DNA from: VXYL01 sp965208525
GTDB lineage: Bacteria; Pseudomonadota; Gammaproteobacteria; Pseudomonadales; Azotimanducaceae
Direction of reading: 5' to 3'
Assembly: GCA_965208525.1 (NCBI GenBank)
Contig: OZ242340.1
Coordinates: 3,472,001 to 3,536,000 of the forward strand
Length of the DNA: 64,000 nucleotides
Shown here piece by piece: positions 8,447 through 15,371 of this stretch. A model generated the notes under the pieces. That model worked only from the letters and a program-made list of their open reading frames with translations. It did no database searches and was not told the DNA's origin. The translations under genes were made by a program, and so were the position numbers. Position 1 is the stretch's first letter. Every line of letters starts with the position of its first letter.

Positions 8447-8959
8447 TCATCGTCGAACTCGCAGCCTTCGGATGCCTGCAACGATCAGCAAGGCGACGGC
8501 GAGCAATTGGTACACAGGCCCTAGCCAGCCCTTGACGGTGGTGAAGGCGGAAGCTGCCGCAACCTGCGCCGCACTCACGTCAGGATAACTGAGGAGCATG
8601 GCGGTGATCTGCACGTTCTCGCCCAAATCCACGATGCCAGACACCACTGGAATCCACGCGAGGAAAGCTGTGCGGTCTGACCAACGGAAGCGATAGATCA
8701 AGCCCGCGAACAGGGTGACGTACACCAGCGGAAACAGGGTGTCGAGTGTGGGGCTGGCGATTGCGTACACGCTGCGGCCTGACGCACCATATTCCTCCAT
8801 CGCCGCCATCGCTTCGGCGTGCGTGTACCCCGGCATGAGGTCAAGCATGACTCCGCCGATGGGCAATGCCGGAAATACACCGAACAGGAAAACTAGTGTA
8901 GCCGCAAAGGTCACGACGAGCACGGTGGTCTGTCCTGCAAATTTGAAGTATCGGTTCAT
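8447..8959 (-). CDS. four-segment integral membrane protein, transposon passenger
   Basis: A 170-residue inner-membrane protein. Hydrophobic stretches lie near residues 10-30 (TTVLVVTFAATLVFLFGVF), 75-95 (LFPLVYVTLFAGLIYRF), 102-120 (AFLAWIPVVSGIVDLGENV) and 145-165 (YQLLAVALLIVAGI), with a short Arg-rich tail. The conserved-looking DLGENV after the third segment is a possible functional site. The start is ATG at 8959 with GAGGAG 8 bases upstream; a longer in-frame start at 9022 has none. The family is not recognised. Confidence 0.65.
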   Translation of the reverse strand: MNRYFKFAGQTTVLVVTFAATLVFLFGVFPALPIGGVMLDLMPGYTHAEAMAAMEEYGASGRSVYAIASPTLDTLFPLVYVTLFAGLIYRFRWSDRTAFLAWIPVVSGIVDLGENVQITAMLLSYPDVSAAQVAAASAFTTVKGWLGPVYQLLAVALLIVAGIRRLRVRR

Positions 8960-9153
8960 TGGTCTGCTCCTCTTCCCTTTCTGTCCCCTACCGCACTGCC
9001 TGGAGACTTCCTCAACCAACATCGCACGTCGGTAATTTCAAGGTGTCCCGAACAGGGCGGCCCAGTAGCGGGCGAATGCCTCAAGCCCAAAAAGCTGCCC
9101 TGTCCGAGACTTCCTCACTCTAGCGAGCCAGGGCGTGGTTGTAAATGCCAAGT

Positions 9154-9242
9154 GCCCGGCGGTTAGTAGGTACGAGCGACGAGGGAGGGGCAGAGGAGAA
9201 TCGACCCGCCCCTAGCCGCAATTTGTTACCTGACCGCCGGGC
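9154..9242 (-). terminator. large structured hairpin after the transposase gene
   Basis: The outer stem GCCCGGCGGT (9154-9163) pairs perfectly with 9233-9242. Inside are GGTA/TACC and AGGGGC/GCCCCT pairings. It lies directly downstream of the transposase stop on the minus strand and probably ends its transcript, although no clear T-run follows. Nothing else is seen in 8960-9251. Confidence 0.5.
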
Positions 9243-9251
9243 CATTTCATC

Positions 9252-10307
9252 TTACGTCGTCAGTTCGTCCCACGTCAATCTCCTCCTCTCGAATCCGCGA
9301 GCCACAGCCTTCAACTGGTCTGCCGTGTCCATGTCCCTGACGTTGTGCCGTCCGGCAAATTCGGTGACGTACCTGTGCATGTGCTTGGCGGAAATCTGGT
9401 GGAACGTGCCCTTGTGCGCCCGCTTCAACGGTGCCCAGAAGGATTCGATTCCGTTCGTGTGAACGTCACCGTCAACGTACTGGCGTGCGCCGTGAACGAC
9501 AACGCCTCTCCTGTATTTCTGGTGCAGTCCGTTGTAGCCCTTGTGTTCGTCCGTGTACAGGATGGACTTGGGCCTGACGTGTCTCCTGACGAATCTGTGA
9601 AGCTCTTGCCTGTCTGGCGTTGAAATGACACGAGCGCGCACCTGCTTCGTCTGTCGGCTCTTGACGCCGACCACGACGACCTTGCCTACCGTACCCCTCC
9701 CAGCGCGCAGTTTCTTGTCGGCGTGCTTGTTCTTCTCCAAACCGCCCACATACGTCTCATCTGCTTCTACGATGCCTGAGAGCATTCCTACGTTGAAATC
9801 CTCCCATCCCTGCCTGATGCGGTGCGCGAGAAACCACGCGGTTTTCTGCGTGATTCCCAAGTCTCGATGCAATTTCATCGAGGAAACGCCCTTGAGCGAG
9901 GTGGACATGAGATAGACACCGAATGCCCAGAGTCGCAACGGCAACCGACTGCATTCCATCACCGTGCCAGTGCGGACGCTGAAATAGCTTTTGCAGTCAC
10001 GACACCTGAACGGCATCGGTTTCGGATTCCTGCAACGGTAGGTGTCGAGTCCGCCACACTTCGGACAAAAGCGCCCGTCCTTCCATCGAATCTCCTCGAA
10101 CCATTTTCGTGCGGCGCGTTCGTTGGAAAACTTCGCCGCCAGTTCCGCCAAGGACATGCCCTTTCGGTCTGAACGACCAGGGCCGCTTCTCGGTTTATTG
10201 ACTCTCCTCTTGACTGCACGTTTGGCTGTTCGCTTGACGGTCTTCCGCTTGATCGTCGTTCTTTTCGTTTTTCCTTTGACCCTCCACTTGTGGTTGCGTT
10301 TCATTGC
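9252..10307 (-). CDS. IS1595-family (ISXO2-like) DDE transposase
   Basis: A 351-residue transposase that should cut and join the 27-bp ends of this element. A Lys/Arg-rich N-terminus (about 1-40) is followed by a zinc ribbon (C81-x2-C84 in CPKCGG and a second pair in CRDC) and an ISXO2 catalytic core. The acidic triad can be read as D183 (VEADETYVGG), D253 (YTDEHKGY) and E288 (NGIESFWAPLKR). All features needed for activity look intact, so the element may still move. The start is ATG at 10307 behind GGAG. A TTGCC-AAAT-GGCAA hairpin at 10322-10335 covers the leader and could limit translation. IS1595 members make 8-bp target duplications, as seen here. Confidence 0.95.
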   Translation of the reverse strand, partial: AMKRNHKWRVKGKTKRTTIKRKTVKRTAKRAVKRRVNKPRSGPGRSDRKGMSLAELAAKFSNERAARKWFEEIRWKDGRFCPKCGGLDTYRCRNPKPMPFRCRDCKSYFSVRTGTVMECSRLPLRLWAFGVYLMSTSLKGVSSMKLHRDLGITQKTAWFLAHRIRQGWEDFNVGMLSGIVEADETYVGGLEKNKHADKKLRAGRGTVGKVVVVGVKSRQTKQVRARVISTPDRQELHRFVRRHVRPKSILYTDEHKGYNGLHQKYRRGVVVHGARQYVDGDVHTNGIESFWAPLKRAHKGTFHQISAKHMHRYVTEFAGRHNVRDMDTADQLKAVARGFERRRLTWDELTT

Positions 10308-10415
10308 CTGCTTTCTCCGTATTGCCAAATGGCAACTTGGATTTACAAGCACGATTAAGGAGGATTTTCTGTCCTTGCGTTGAGCGTCGGTGTAAATACT
10401 TGGTTACGAGGTAAT

Positions 10416-10706
10416 TCATCTAGGAGGTAGCCGTGTCCAACCCTCAACGTGCGGACTTTGAAGCTGTTCGTCGAGTTCTTTACCCATCGCTGCAATACAT
10501 CCCGCCGCACCCACAAAGGGATGACCAGCTATATCGGCAGAAGTTAATCGCCGTATCAAGGCAGATCGAAAATCCTGCAGAGCCTTATCTGGATCACGAG
10601 CAGCGGCTGATTCTTCATTACTTGCTGACTCGCGAATTGTCAGAGCTAGGAGATACAGAAATCCTGTCACGCCTGGAGCGTTCAAGTCTTTGTCTTTCAG
10701 AGCCAT
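10416..10706 (-). CDS. hypothetical 96-residue protein, transposon passenger (competes with a plus-strand ORF)
   Basis: Begins MALKDKDLNAPGVTGFLYL. GGGAG stands 7 bases before the ATG at 10706, and the upstream gene ends 14 bp away, so it fits the minus-strand series 11367 to 10416. The opposite strand carries an equally plausible frame (10433-10711) with a perfect AGGAGG. Only one is likely real. No domain is recognised in either. Confidence 0.42.
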   Translation of the reverse strand: MALKDKDLNAPGVTGFLYLLALTIRESASNEESAAARDPDKALQDFRSALIRRLTSADIAGHPFVGAAGCIAAMGKELDEQLQSPHVEGWTRLPPR

Positions 10707-10711
10707 CTTAA
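10433..10711 (+). CDS. hypothetical 92-residue protein, alternative to the minus-strand frame
   Basis: GTG start 6 bases after AGGAGG. The protein, beginning MSNPQRADFEAVRRVLYPSL, has a natural-looking residue mix (Y, H, L and R well spread; helical DHEQRLILHYLLTRELSEL). It overlaps 10416-10706 almost completely on the other strand. The ribosome site is the better of the two, but the gene would stand alone between minus-strand genes. Confidence 0.4.
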   Translation: MSNPQRADFEAVRRVLYPSLQYIPPHPQRDDQLYRQKLIAVSRQIENPAEPYLDHEQRLILHYLLTRELSELGDTEILSRLERSSLCLSEPS

Positions 10712-10720
10712 GTCTCCCTT

Positions 10721-11083
10721 CTATTCAGAGTATTTCACCTGCCAAGGCTTGTCGCCGTAGTTGCCGGACTTGCTCGTTTTTCCTACGGTCACCTCGATGA
10801 CGTTGCCAGTTTCAACGCACAGCATCTTGAGAGAACCGCCATCGGGCAAGGGGCCGAACATCCATTGATGCATATGCTCACCCATCCCACGACGATTAGG
10901 AATCCTGTACGCTGACACACGAGCTTGAAAGGCGACCTTGCTCGCGGCTGACGGGCACGATTCGTTCTCTACAAGAAACGCAACATTCATGGTCTCGCCG
11001 GATAGTATGTCCTTGACATCCACCTCGTCAGCGTATCCAGTTACGGCAGATAGGCAAAGCATGAAGGAAACTGCTGCCTTCAT
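10721..11083 (-). CDS. small exported protein, transposon passenger
   Basis: A 120-residue protein with a signal peptide (MKAAVSFMLCLSAVTGYADE, cleavage likely after the Ala near residue 18), so it should reach the periplasm or beyond. The mature part has two cysteines (ESCPSA, LKMLCVE) that could form a disulfide, and ends in WQVKYSE. Its ATG overlaps the stop of the upstream gene as ATGA, which implies translational coupling. Function unknown. Confidence 0.65.
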   Translation of the reverse strand: MKAAVSFMLCLSAVTGYADEVDVKDILSGETMNVAFLVENESCPSAASKVAFQARVSAYRIPNRRGMGEHMHQWMFGPLPDGGSLKMLCVETGNVIEVTVGKTSKSGNYGDKPWQVKYSE

Positions 11084-11367
11084 CGCTTTCGCCCGATCTT
11101 GGCTTCTTCAAGCGCATCGTCCGACCACTCGGATAGACAATCTGCGACTTCGGCAAATGCCGTTGCCAGCTTTGCGTTGAGCACCTTCAAGCTCGCGCCG
11201 TGCGGATACGATCCTGTGTAGGAAACTGTCCCACTGATTTCCGGTACTGATTCGTCGTCCTCTTCTTCCTTCTTGGATTTGAGCGTGAATTCAACCTCGA
11301 CAACTTCGTTAAGCCATTCGCCGTTGCCGAACCTGACGTTCTCGATCTCGATGGTGTTATTCGCCAC
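11080..11367 (-). CDS. hypothetical 95-residue protein, transposon passenger
   Basis: Begins VANNTIEIENVRFGNGEW from a GTG at 11367 with a perfect AGGAGG 7 bases upstream; an earlier in-frame start at 11412 has no ribosome site. The first half is beta-rich with a very acidic loop (SKKEEEDDESVPE), the second half helical. It is coupled to the exported protein gene downstream by a 4-base overlap. Its leader is the structured region at 11427-11582. Confidence 0.6.
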   Translation of the reverse strand: MANNTIEIENVRFGNGEWLNEVVEVEFTLKSKKEEEDDESVPEISGTVSYTGSYPHGASLKVLNAKLATAFAEVADCLSEWSDDALEEAKIGRKR

Positions 11368-11426
11368 CCGATTTCCTCCTGCCGTACAGCATTCTGTTGC
11401 GTGCCCCGGCAAAGGTGCCGGGCCGT

Positions 11427-11582
11427 TGCAACCACTGTTCAGCGAACGGCGGCTGAACGCCGCTCAGAGGAAAGTGTGCCGCCTGTTCACCGTGGCGTCG
11501 GGGAGCTACCCCTTGCCGGGCATTCGGCTGTTCTATTCAGCGGCTAACCCGGCTACGGGTTGTCCACCAAACAGTGGTTGCA
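11427..11582 (-). ncRNA. candidate structured RNA inside the transposon
   Basis: A perfect 13-bp inverted repeat (TGCAACCACTGTT at 11427-11439, complement at 11570-11582) encloses three clean hairpins: GCGGC/GCCGC (11449-11463), GGGG/CCCC (11500-11512) and AACCCG/CGGGTT (11546-11561). A further 7-bp hairpin CCCGGCA/TGCCGGG lies just outside, around 11405-11422. The region separates divergent genes at 11367 (minus) and 11667 (plus). It could be a regulatory leader, a small RNA or transposition-related structure. The strand is uncertain, and the class is not one I recognise. Confidence 0.4.
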
Positions 11583-11666
11583 CGGAACACGGAAGCACAG
11601 ACGCAGGAGAAATGCAAGGGCGACACCCGTGCTACGCTAAAGCTCCGAGATTCCCCAGAGCCGAAA

Positions 11667-12290
11667 ATGACGACAGCGAACGCGCTTGCATCCACGGTTC
11701 TTGAATCTCTGGCGTCTGGCGATGCCGTTTATCGTCGCATAAGCTCAGGCGTAGGAATGCACTACGCCCCCGAATATTTCGCCACCGTTGAAATCGCAAA
11801 GGCGGTTGCCAGCGTAGAAGATCGCTACGTCACCATCGAACAGAACATCAGCAATGCGGTAGGCTGGTCAGGAGGCGATCACTTCAAGGGCCGGGCCGGA
11901 AACCTGCCGTCCAAGGGCCGGTTTGACGTTGCCGTGTGGGATGAAAATGCCGACATTCACGGCGTCATTGAAGTGAAGCTCGCTCCCTATCTCAGGAAAG
12001 GCTCGGTGGTGCGTGACGTGAGAAGGCTGTGTGATGCGCTTCGTGACGCACCTAAGCTTCGATGGGGCATGTCCGCGTTCTGGCTCGCGTGTTGGGACGG
12101 GAAAGAAAAAAAGGCAGGAAAATCTCTCAGCGATCGCACGGAGAACATCATCCGCGCAGCAAGCAAGTACGCCGAAGAACGAAATCTGACGTGCCAGTCA
12201 TTCGTCGGCAAAGCCACAGCCCGCGACGATGACGGCGCAGTTGCAGGTGCGTGCGTCATTGTGCTTGAACGTGACCAGATTCTGGGATAA
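11667..12290 (+). CDS. PD-(D/E)XK nuclease-like protein, transposon passenger
   Basis: A 207-residue protein with a candidate PD-(D/E)XK active site: D87 in RFDVAVWD, then E102 and K104 in GVIEVKLAP, with E58 as a possible upstream acid. Spacing and the hydrophobic strands around these residues fit the restriction-endonuclease-like fold, but no named family is recognised. The start is ATG at 11667; a longer frame from 11574 exists but is judged non-coding. The trypsin-like protease gene follows after 34 bp on the same strand, so the two probably work together. Metal-dependent DNA or RNA cleavage is inferred. Confidence 0.6.
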   Translation: MTTANALASTVLESLASGDAVYRRISSGVGMHYAPEYFATVEIAKAVASVEDRYVTIEQNISNAVGWSGGDHFKGRAGNLPSKGRFDVAVWDENADIHGVIEVKLAPYLRKGSVVRDVRRLCDALRDAPKLRWGMSAFWLACWDGKEKKAGKSLSDRTENIIRAASKYAEERNLTCQSFVGKATARDDDGAVAGACVIVLERDQILG

Positions 12291-12324
12291 GGAAAAACAT
12301 CATGGACGACCAGGGAGACGGAAA

Positions 12325-13311
12325 ATGAAACCCGCTTCACTTGTTCGATACGCGATCCGGGTAGAACCTCTAGCTGACGGTCAACCTATTTCTAGTGCAA
12401 CAGGCTTCCTCTACGAACACCGTCTAACAGGAAGCATGTTCTTGATTACCAATTGGCATGTAGTCTCTGGTCGAGATTCCTTCGACAATAAACATTTGCT
12501 CAGCAACAAGGTTATGCCTACACAACTCCGGGTTCACGTTGTCGCTTGTCAAGTCGAGAGAAAAATACTTGAGAGAACCGAAACGAGCAGCAAGGAGCAA
12601 GAACGTAGGACTCTATTCACGGAACCCCATGTTTTCGAGCTTGATCTATACAAGAATACAGATGAAGGCGTGAGGATGCCTACATGGAAAGAACACCCCA
12701 GCCTCGGAAGGCTGTGCGATGTGGTGGCGTTGGATTTCCAAAAGGAATATACGGATTTGACAACAACCCTGAATCCTTCCCACTCTTATAGCATCCCTAG
12801 TACGTCTAAGGAAGTCTTCAACGAGCCCTGCAACCGTGTGGACGATATGGAAATGCTCTTTGCAAATACCGAGAGGTTTGATATAGACTCCGACGTGACT
12901 GTCGTTGGCTTTCCAAACCTGCGCATCGCCCCGCCAAAAATAGTCCCCGTATTGAAGACCGGTATCGTGGCGTCCCTGCCAGAGACGGGACTCTACCTTG
13001 ATCGCCAGGACAAATTGCCTGCCTATTACTTGGACATTTTAACACGCCCAGGATTCTCTGGATCACCTGTGTTTTGGGTATCCAAGGGAGTCTTGTTCAA
13101 GAAGGAGGACGAAGTAATCGTCCTCTCCAAATTGGACGTTGGGCCAAGGTATAAGTTTCTAGGCATTTACAGTTCAAGGACTCTGGACAAGGACACCAAA
13201 GAGCCAATCTACGGGCTATGTTGGACGATGGACGCGATAGACGCAGTGTGCAGGAATCCGATCACCGTGCAGATCAATCCGGCAATCGAATCAAGCAAGG
13301 AAGGGGACTAG
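12325..13311 (+). CDS. trypsin-like serine protease, transposon passenger
   Basis: A 328-residue protein with a chymotrypsin-fold triad: H45 in ITNWHVV, D132 in CDVVALDF and S245 in GFSGSP. The N-terminal GFLYE before the histidine is the usual first strand. No signal peptide or membrane segment is present, so it should act in the cytoplasm. It has no PDZ or other effector domain and an inserted acidic/basic loop (about 78-125). The start is ATG at 12325 with GGGAG 7 bases upstream. Cytoplasmic trypsin-like proteases paired with nuclease-like partners occur in some defence and regulated-toxicity loci; a link here is inference. Confidence 0.8.
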   Translation: MKPASLVRYAIRVEPLADGQPISSATGFLYEHRLTGSMFLITNWHVVSGRDSFDNKHLLSNKVMPTQLRVHVVACQVERKILERTETSSKEQERRTLFTEPHVFELDLYKNTDEGVRMPTWKEHPSLGRLCDVVALDFQKEYTDLTTTLNPSHSYSIPSTSKEVFNEPCNRVDDMEMLFANTERFDIDSDVTVVGFPNLRIAPPKIVPVLKTGIVASLPETGLYLDRQDKLPAYYLDILTRPGFSGSPVFWVSKGVLFKKEDEVIVLSKLDVGPRYKFLGIYSSRTLDKDTKEPIYGLCWTMDAIDAVCRNPITVQINPAIESSKEGD

Positions 13312-13409
13312 CGCGGCAAGAATTGATGGCGATGTAAACCACGATGCACTGGCGCATGTCGCCCTTGACGCCTTAGCGGCGAAGATGCGACTCTAGTGGC
13401 GGGTAGAGC

Positions 13410-13441
13410 GACGAGGGGGCGGTAGCCGCCGCCCCCTCGTC
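13410..13441 (+). terminator. strong hairpin after the protease gene
   Basis: A perfect 13-bp GC-rich stem (GACGAGGGGGCGG at 13410-13422 with 13429-13441). It lies about 100 bp after the protease stop and 39 bp before the next start. No T-run follows. The string GAGCGACGAGGG also occurs in the structured region after the transposase (about 9174-9185). Confidence 0.5.
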
Positions 13442-13480
13442 AGATTCGCCCACCCCTCAAACTGTGCAAGGAGCAAAGCA

Positions 13481-13747
13481 GTGGACGAACCTTTAACTGG
13501 AATTACGCGGCGTCAGCGCCGCGAAGTTATGCAAGCAGCCATCATCACGCTGGATTTAATCGCCGACGTTGCCACCTCGCAGCAACCAGTTTCTGCGAAA
13601 ATCGACATACTCGATGCAGCGTACCGCATGGTTCACGACTTTGAGGAAGGTCTGACGCGCAGCACTGCGTTGATAATCCTCAATTTCCATTTGCATCGCC
13701 TCTCCATTCTAGAATCCGAAGACGAATTTGCTGGACTAGGACTCTAG
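13481..13747 (+). CDS. hypothetical 88-residue protein, transposon passenger
   Basis: Mostly helical protein beginning MDEPLTGITRRQRREVMQAA and ending DEFAGLGL. GTG start with AGGAG 8 bases upstream. The leader and first codons (AAGGAGCAA...GTGGAC) resemble those of the minus-strand gene starting at 14040, which hints at a duplicated start region. No family recognised. Confidence 0.6.
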   Translation: MDEPLTGITRRQRREVMQAAIITLDLIADVATSQQPVSAKIDILDAAYRMVHDFEEGLTRSTALIILNFHLHRLSILESEDEFAGLGL

Positions 13748-14040
13748 GATGAAACCTTGTCATGCGTTCGTTGTGCAACTTGATGTTCATCCTCCAGGTG
13801 CTCACTTTCTCTTTGGAATCTTCCAGACCAAAGCGGGTGATCGCGGGGTAGAATATGTACGGGCAAGTTATTCACGGAGAGTGTCCTTGCCAATTCATCA
13901 ATCAGAATTAACAGGGTCAGGGCTCCATACTCTATATGTGCAAGCACATCGGTCGCTGCAGGGCCGCCTTCGCAGAGAGGGGGAGTGGCGGGTGCTTGAT
14001 TGGCCTTCTGATGATCGGCCTGCTTGAGTTCGTTGTCCAC
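13744..14040 (-). CDS. hypothetical 98-residue protein at the transposon right end
   Basis: GTG start at 14040 with AAGGAG 8 bases upstream; begins MDNELKQADHQKANQA. A hydrophobic helix ALTLLILIDELA lies in the middle. The start codon is 28 bp inside the right inverted repeat. The opposite strand has a competing 92-residue frame (13749-14027) with a poorer ribosome site. The frame ends 4 bp inside the convergent gene at 13481-13747. Confidence 0.48.
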   Translation of the reverse strand: MDNELKQADHQKANQAPATPPLCEGGPAATDVLAHIEYGALTLLILIDELARTLSVNNLPVHILPRDHPLWSGRFQRESEHLEDEHQVAQRTHDKVSS

Positions 14041-14067
14041 AGGATTGCTCCTTCATTTGTTTAATGG

Positions 14068-14094
14068 CCGGTTCAAGCTACATATATAATTCCC
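14068..14094 (-). repeat. transposon right terminal inverted repeat
   Basis: Twenty-seven bases ending ATATATAATTCCC, the imperfect inverse of 6391-6417 (four mismatches). The 8-bp target copy CTCGGTAA follows immediately. Confidence 0.92.
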
Positions 14095-14102
14095 CTCGGT
14101 AA
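14095..14102. repeat. 8-bp target site duplication, right copy
   Basis: CTCGGTAA, identical to 6383-6390 on the far side of the element. Confidence 0.93.
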
Positions 14103-14322
14103 CGACCTCGACCGCCATCCCGCCAAGCGAACCAACACCAGCCGATGCAACCGCAGGCAACGCCAGCATCTCGCCACCCTCAGCCGCCACGGTTCGCAGT
14201 GCCAGCATTGCATCCTGCGCCGCCACGCCAATGGCGGCTACCGAAATGAGCAGTTGCGACAGCAACCTGAACACACGAGCGGCGCGCGGAAACCCCGCCG
14301 GGCGAATGGTGCGAACCGACAT
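14095..14322 (-). pseudogene. 5' part of the transposon-split subtilisin-like protease
   Basis: Seventy-six codons from ATG 14322 (GGAG 8 bases upstream) to the insertion point. They encode a signal peptide (basic VRTIRPAGFPRAARVFR, then hydrophobic LLISVAAIGVAA, cleavage near residue 33) and the start of the propeptide, ending GGMAVEVVTEG. Across the junction the original protein continues GVRTWRVTYGG from 6382 downward, in frame. Reading into the transposon gives only 12 foreign residues before a stop. Sequence 14323-14500 upstream shows nothing further. Confidence 0.9.
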
Positions 14323-14500
14323 ATCGACAACTCCAACTTTGAGGTTCACGCGCCAACAGACCCGCAACTCAGCGTCAACAACCGATGCAGCCGATGCCCC
14401 GTACTCACGCGTAGGCTGACACCCTTCTTCTCCACTCACCGATCGAGAACCCACGCGAGAGCGGCCTCCTACCCCCCATTATCGACAAGAAACCCCGGTT

Positions 14501-15196
14501 TCACGCCTTCGGGCCAGTGGGTTCATCGGCACGTTTCGCAAAGGCCGCGCCTTCGAATCCATCCACCGTGGCAAACGCCCCCACAGGCTTGCGCGAGAGC
14601 CTTGTCAGTTGCCGCACCGGCTTGCCTATCGGCAACATGGCGGCCACGGCGTGCCCTTCCGGAATGTCGAACAGCGCCTTCACATCCGGCTCCCGGGCCG
14701 CCACAAAGGTCGTGAGCGTACCGCCGAGCCCTTCGTTCCGAGCCGCCAGGAGGATGTTCCAGACAAAGGGGTATATCGAGGCACCGGGGACAACGCCGAT
14801 GCGAGACAGATGCCGGTCCATTGCCGCCACCACCGCCAAGTCCACCGTCACCAAGAGCAGCACCGGCGCGCGAACTAACCGCTCGATGAACCCGGGCGGA
14901 ATCACCACCGCATCGAGCGCCTCTTGGCTAACCTCGGCCGGCTCCACCACGTTCCAAGGATTGGCCCCAGCCCGCACCTCCGCCAGATAGCGACGAAAGG
15001 TCGGCTCGATCAAGGGAACAAGCGCTTCCCGCTTGGCGGAATCGCGTACGACGATCACGCGCCACCCCTGCCGGTTGCCGCCACTCGGCGCGAACCGCGC
15101 GTTGTCGAGAATCCGATGCAGCACCTCGTCCGGCACGGGTTCGTCCACGAACTGCCGCGCCGCAAACGTAGTCCGCATCACGTCATAGATTTCCAT
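14501..15196 (-). CDS. nitroreductase-family flavoprotein
   Basis: A 231-residue FMN-dependent oxidoreductase. MRTTFAARQFVDEPVP and RFAPSGGNRQGWRVIV are the family's phosphate- and flavin-binding segments. The second half has the dimer-forming GLGGTLTTF segment. Members reduce nitroaromatics, quinones or flavins with NAD(P)H, or in some branches dehalogenate; the substrate is unknown. The start is ATG at 15196; an in-frame TTG at 15208 is possible. A palindromic repeat lies directly upstream (15219-15245). Confidence 0.88.
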   Translation of the reverse strand: MEIYDVMRTTFAARQFVDEPVPDEVLHRILDNARFAPSGGNRQGWRVIVVRDSAKREALVPLIEPTFRRYLAEVRAGANPWNVVEPAEVSQEALDAVVIPPGFIERLVRAPVLLLVTVDLAVVAAMDRHLSRIGVVPGASIYPFVWNILLAARNEGLGGTLTTFVAAREPDVKALFDIPEGHAVAAMLPIGKPVRQLTRLSRKPVGAFATVDGFEGAAFAKRADEPTGPKA

Positions 15197-15218
15197 GCAC
15201 TCACCCAAACAAGCCCTT

Positions 15219-15245
15219 GTAGGGAAGGCATTCTGCCTTCCCTAC
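15219..15245. repeat. GGGAAGGCA palindrome
   Basis: A perfect 12-bp stem GTAGGGAAGGCA / TGCCTTCCCTAC with loop TTC, upstream of the nitroreductase gene. Its stem matches the terminal hairpins of the 134-bp elements at 2665 and 38046. A degenerate copy of the second family (CAAGGGTCGCCC, about 15333) lies nearby. Confidence 0.75.
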
Positions 15246-15371
15246 ATGCCGTAGACGCGTCACTGTGCGGCCAAGGCTTGTCCTCGCCCGTGTTCGGGCA
15301 TGAAGAGGTCTCGGTTCATTCGAACTGACGACAAGGGTCGCCCTGCCGGCACGGCGGCGAGGAACCCCTCA

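Larger units (their letters stand above)
6391..14094. mobile_element. 7.7-kb IS1595-family transposon with passenger genes
   Basis: A 7,704-bp element bounded by 27-bp inverted repeats that begin GGGAATTATATAT at both ends, with 23 of 27 positions identical. It has an 8-bp duplication on each side and an ISXO2-like transposase inside (9252-10307). Published IS1595 members are mostly near 1 kb, but the family includes larger ones with passenger genes. The cargo here is about 12 genes plus a structured RNA candidate, none resembling antibiotic or metal resistance. Base composition is visibly less GC-rich than the flanks, which supports transfer from another host. The element interrupts the subtilase gene. 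Confidence 0.93.

Noticed and set aside
11574..11666. longer start for the nuclease-like gene
   Set aside because: The extension covers part of the structured region's 3' arm and lacks a ribosome site and natural composition.
6391..14094. prophage or integrative conjugative element
   Set aside because: No integrase, structural, relaxase or type IV secretion genes. Inverted ends, 8-bp duplication and the transposase explain the region fully.
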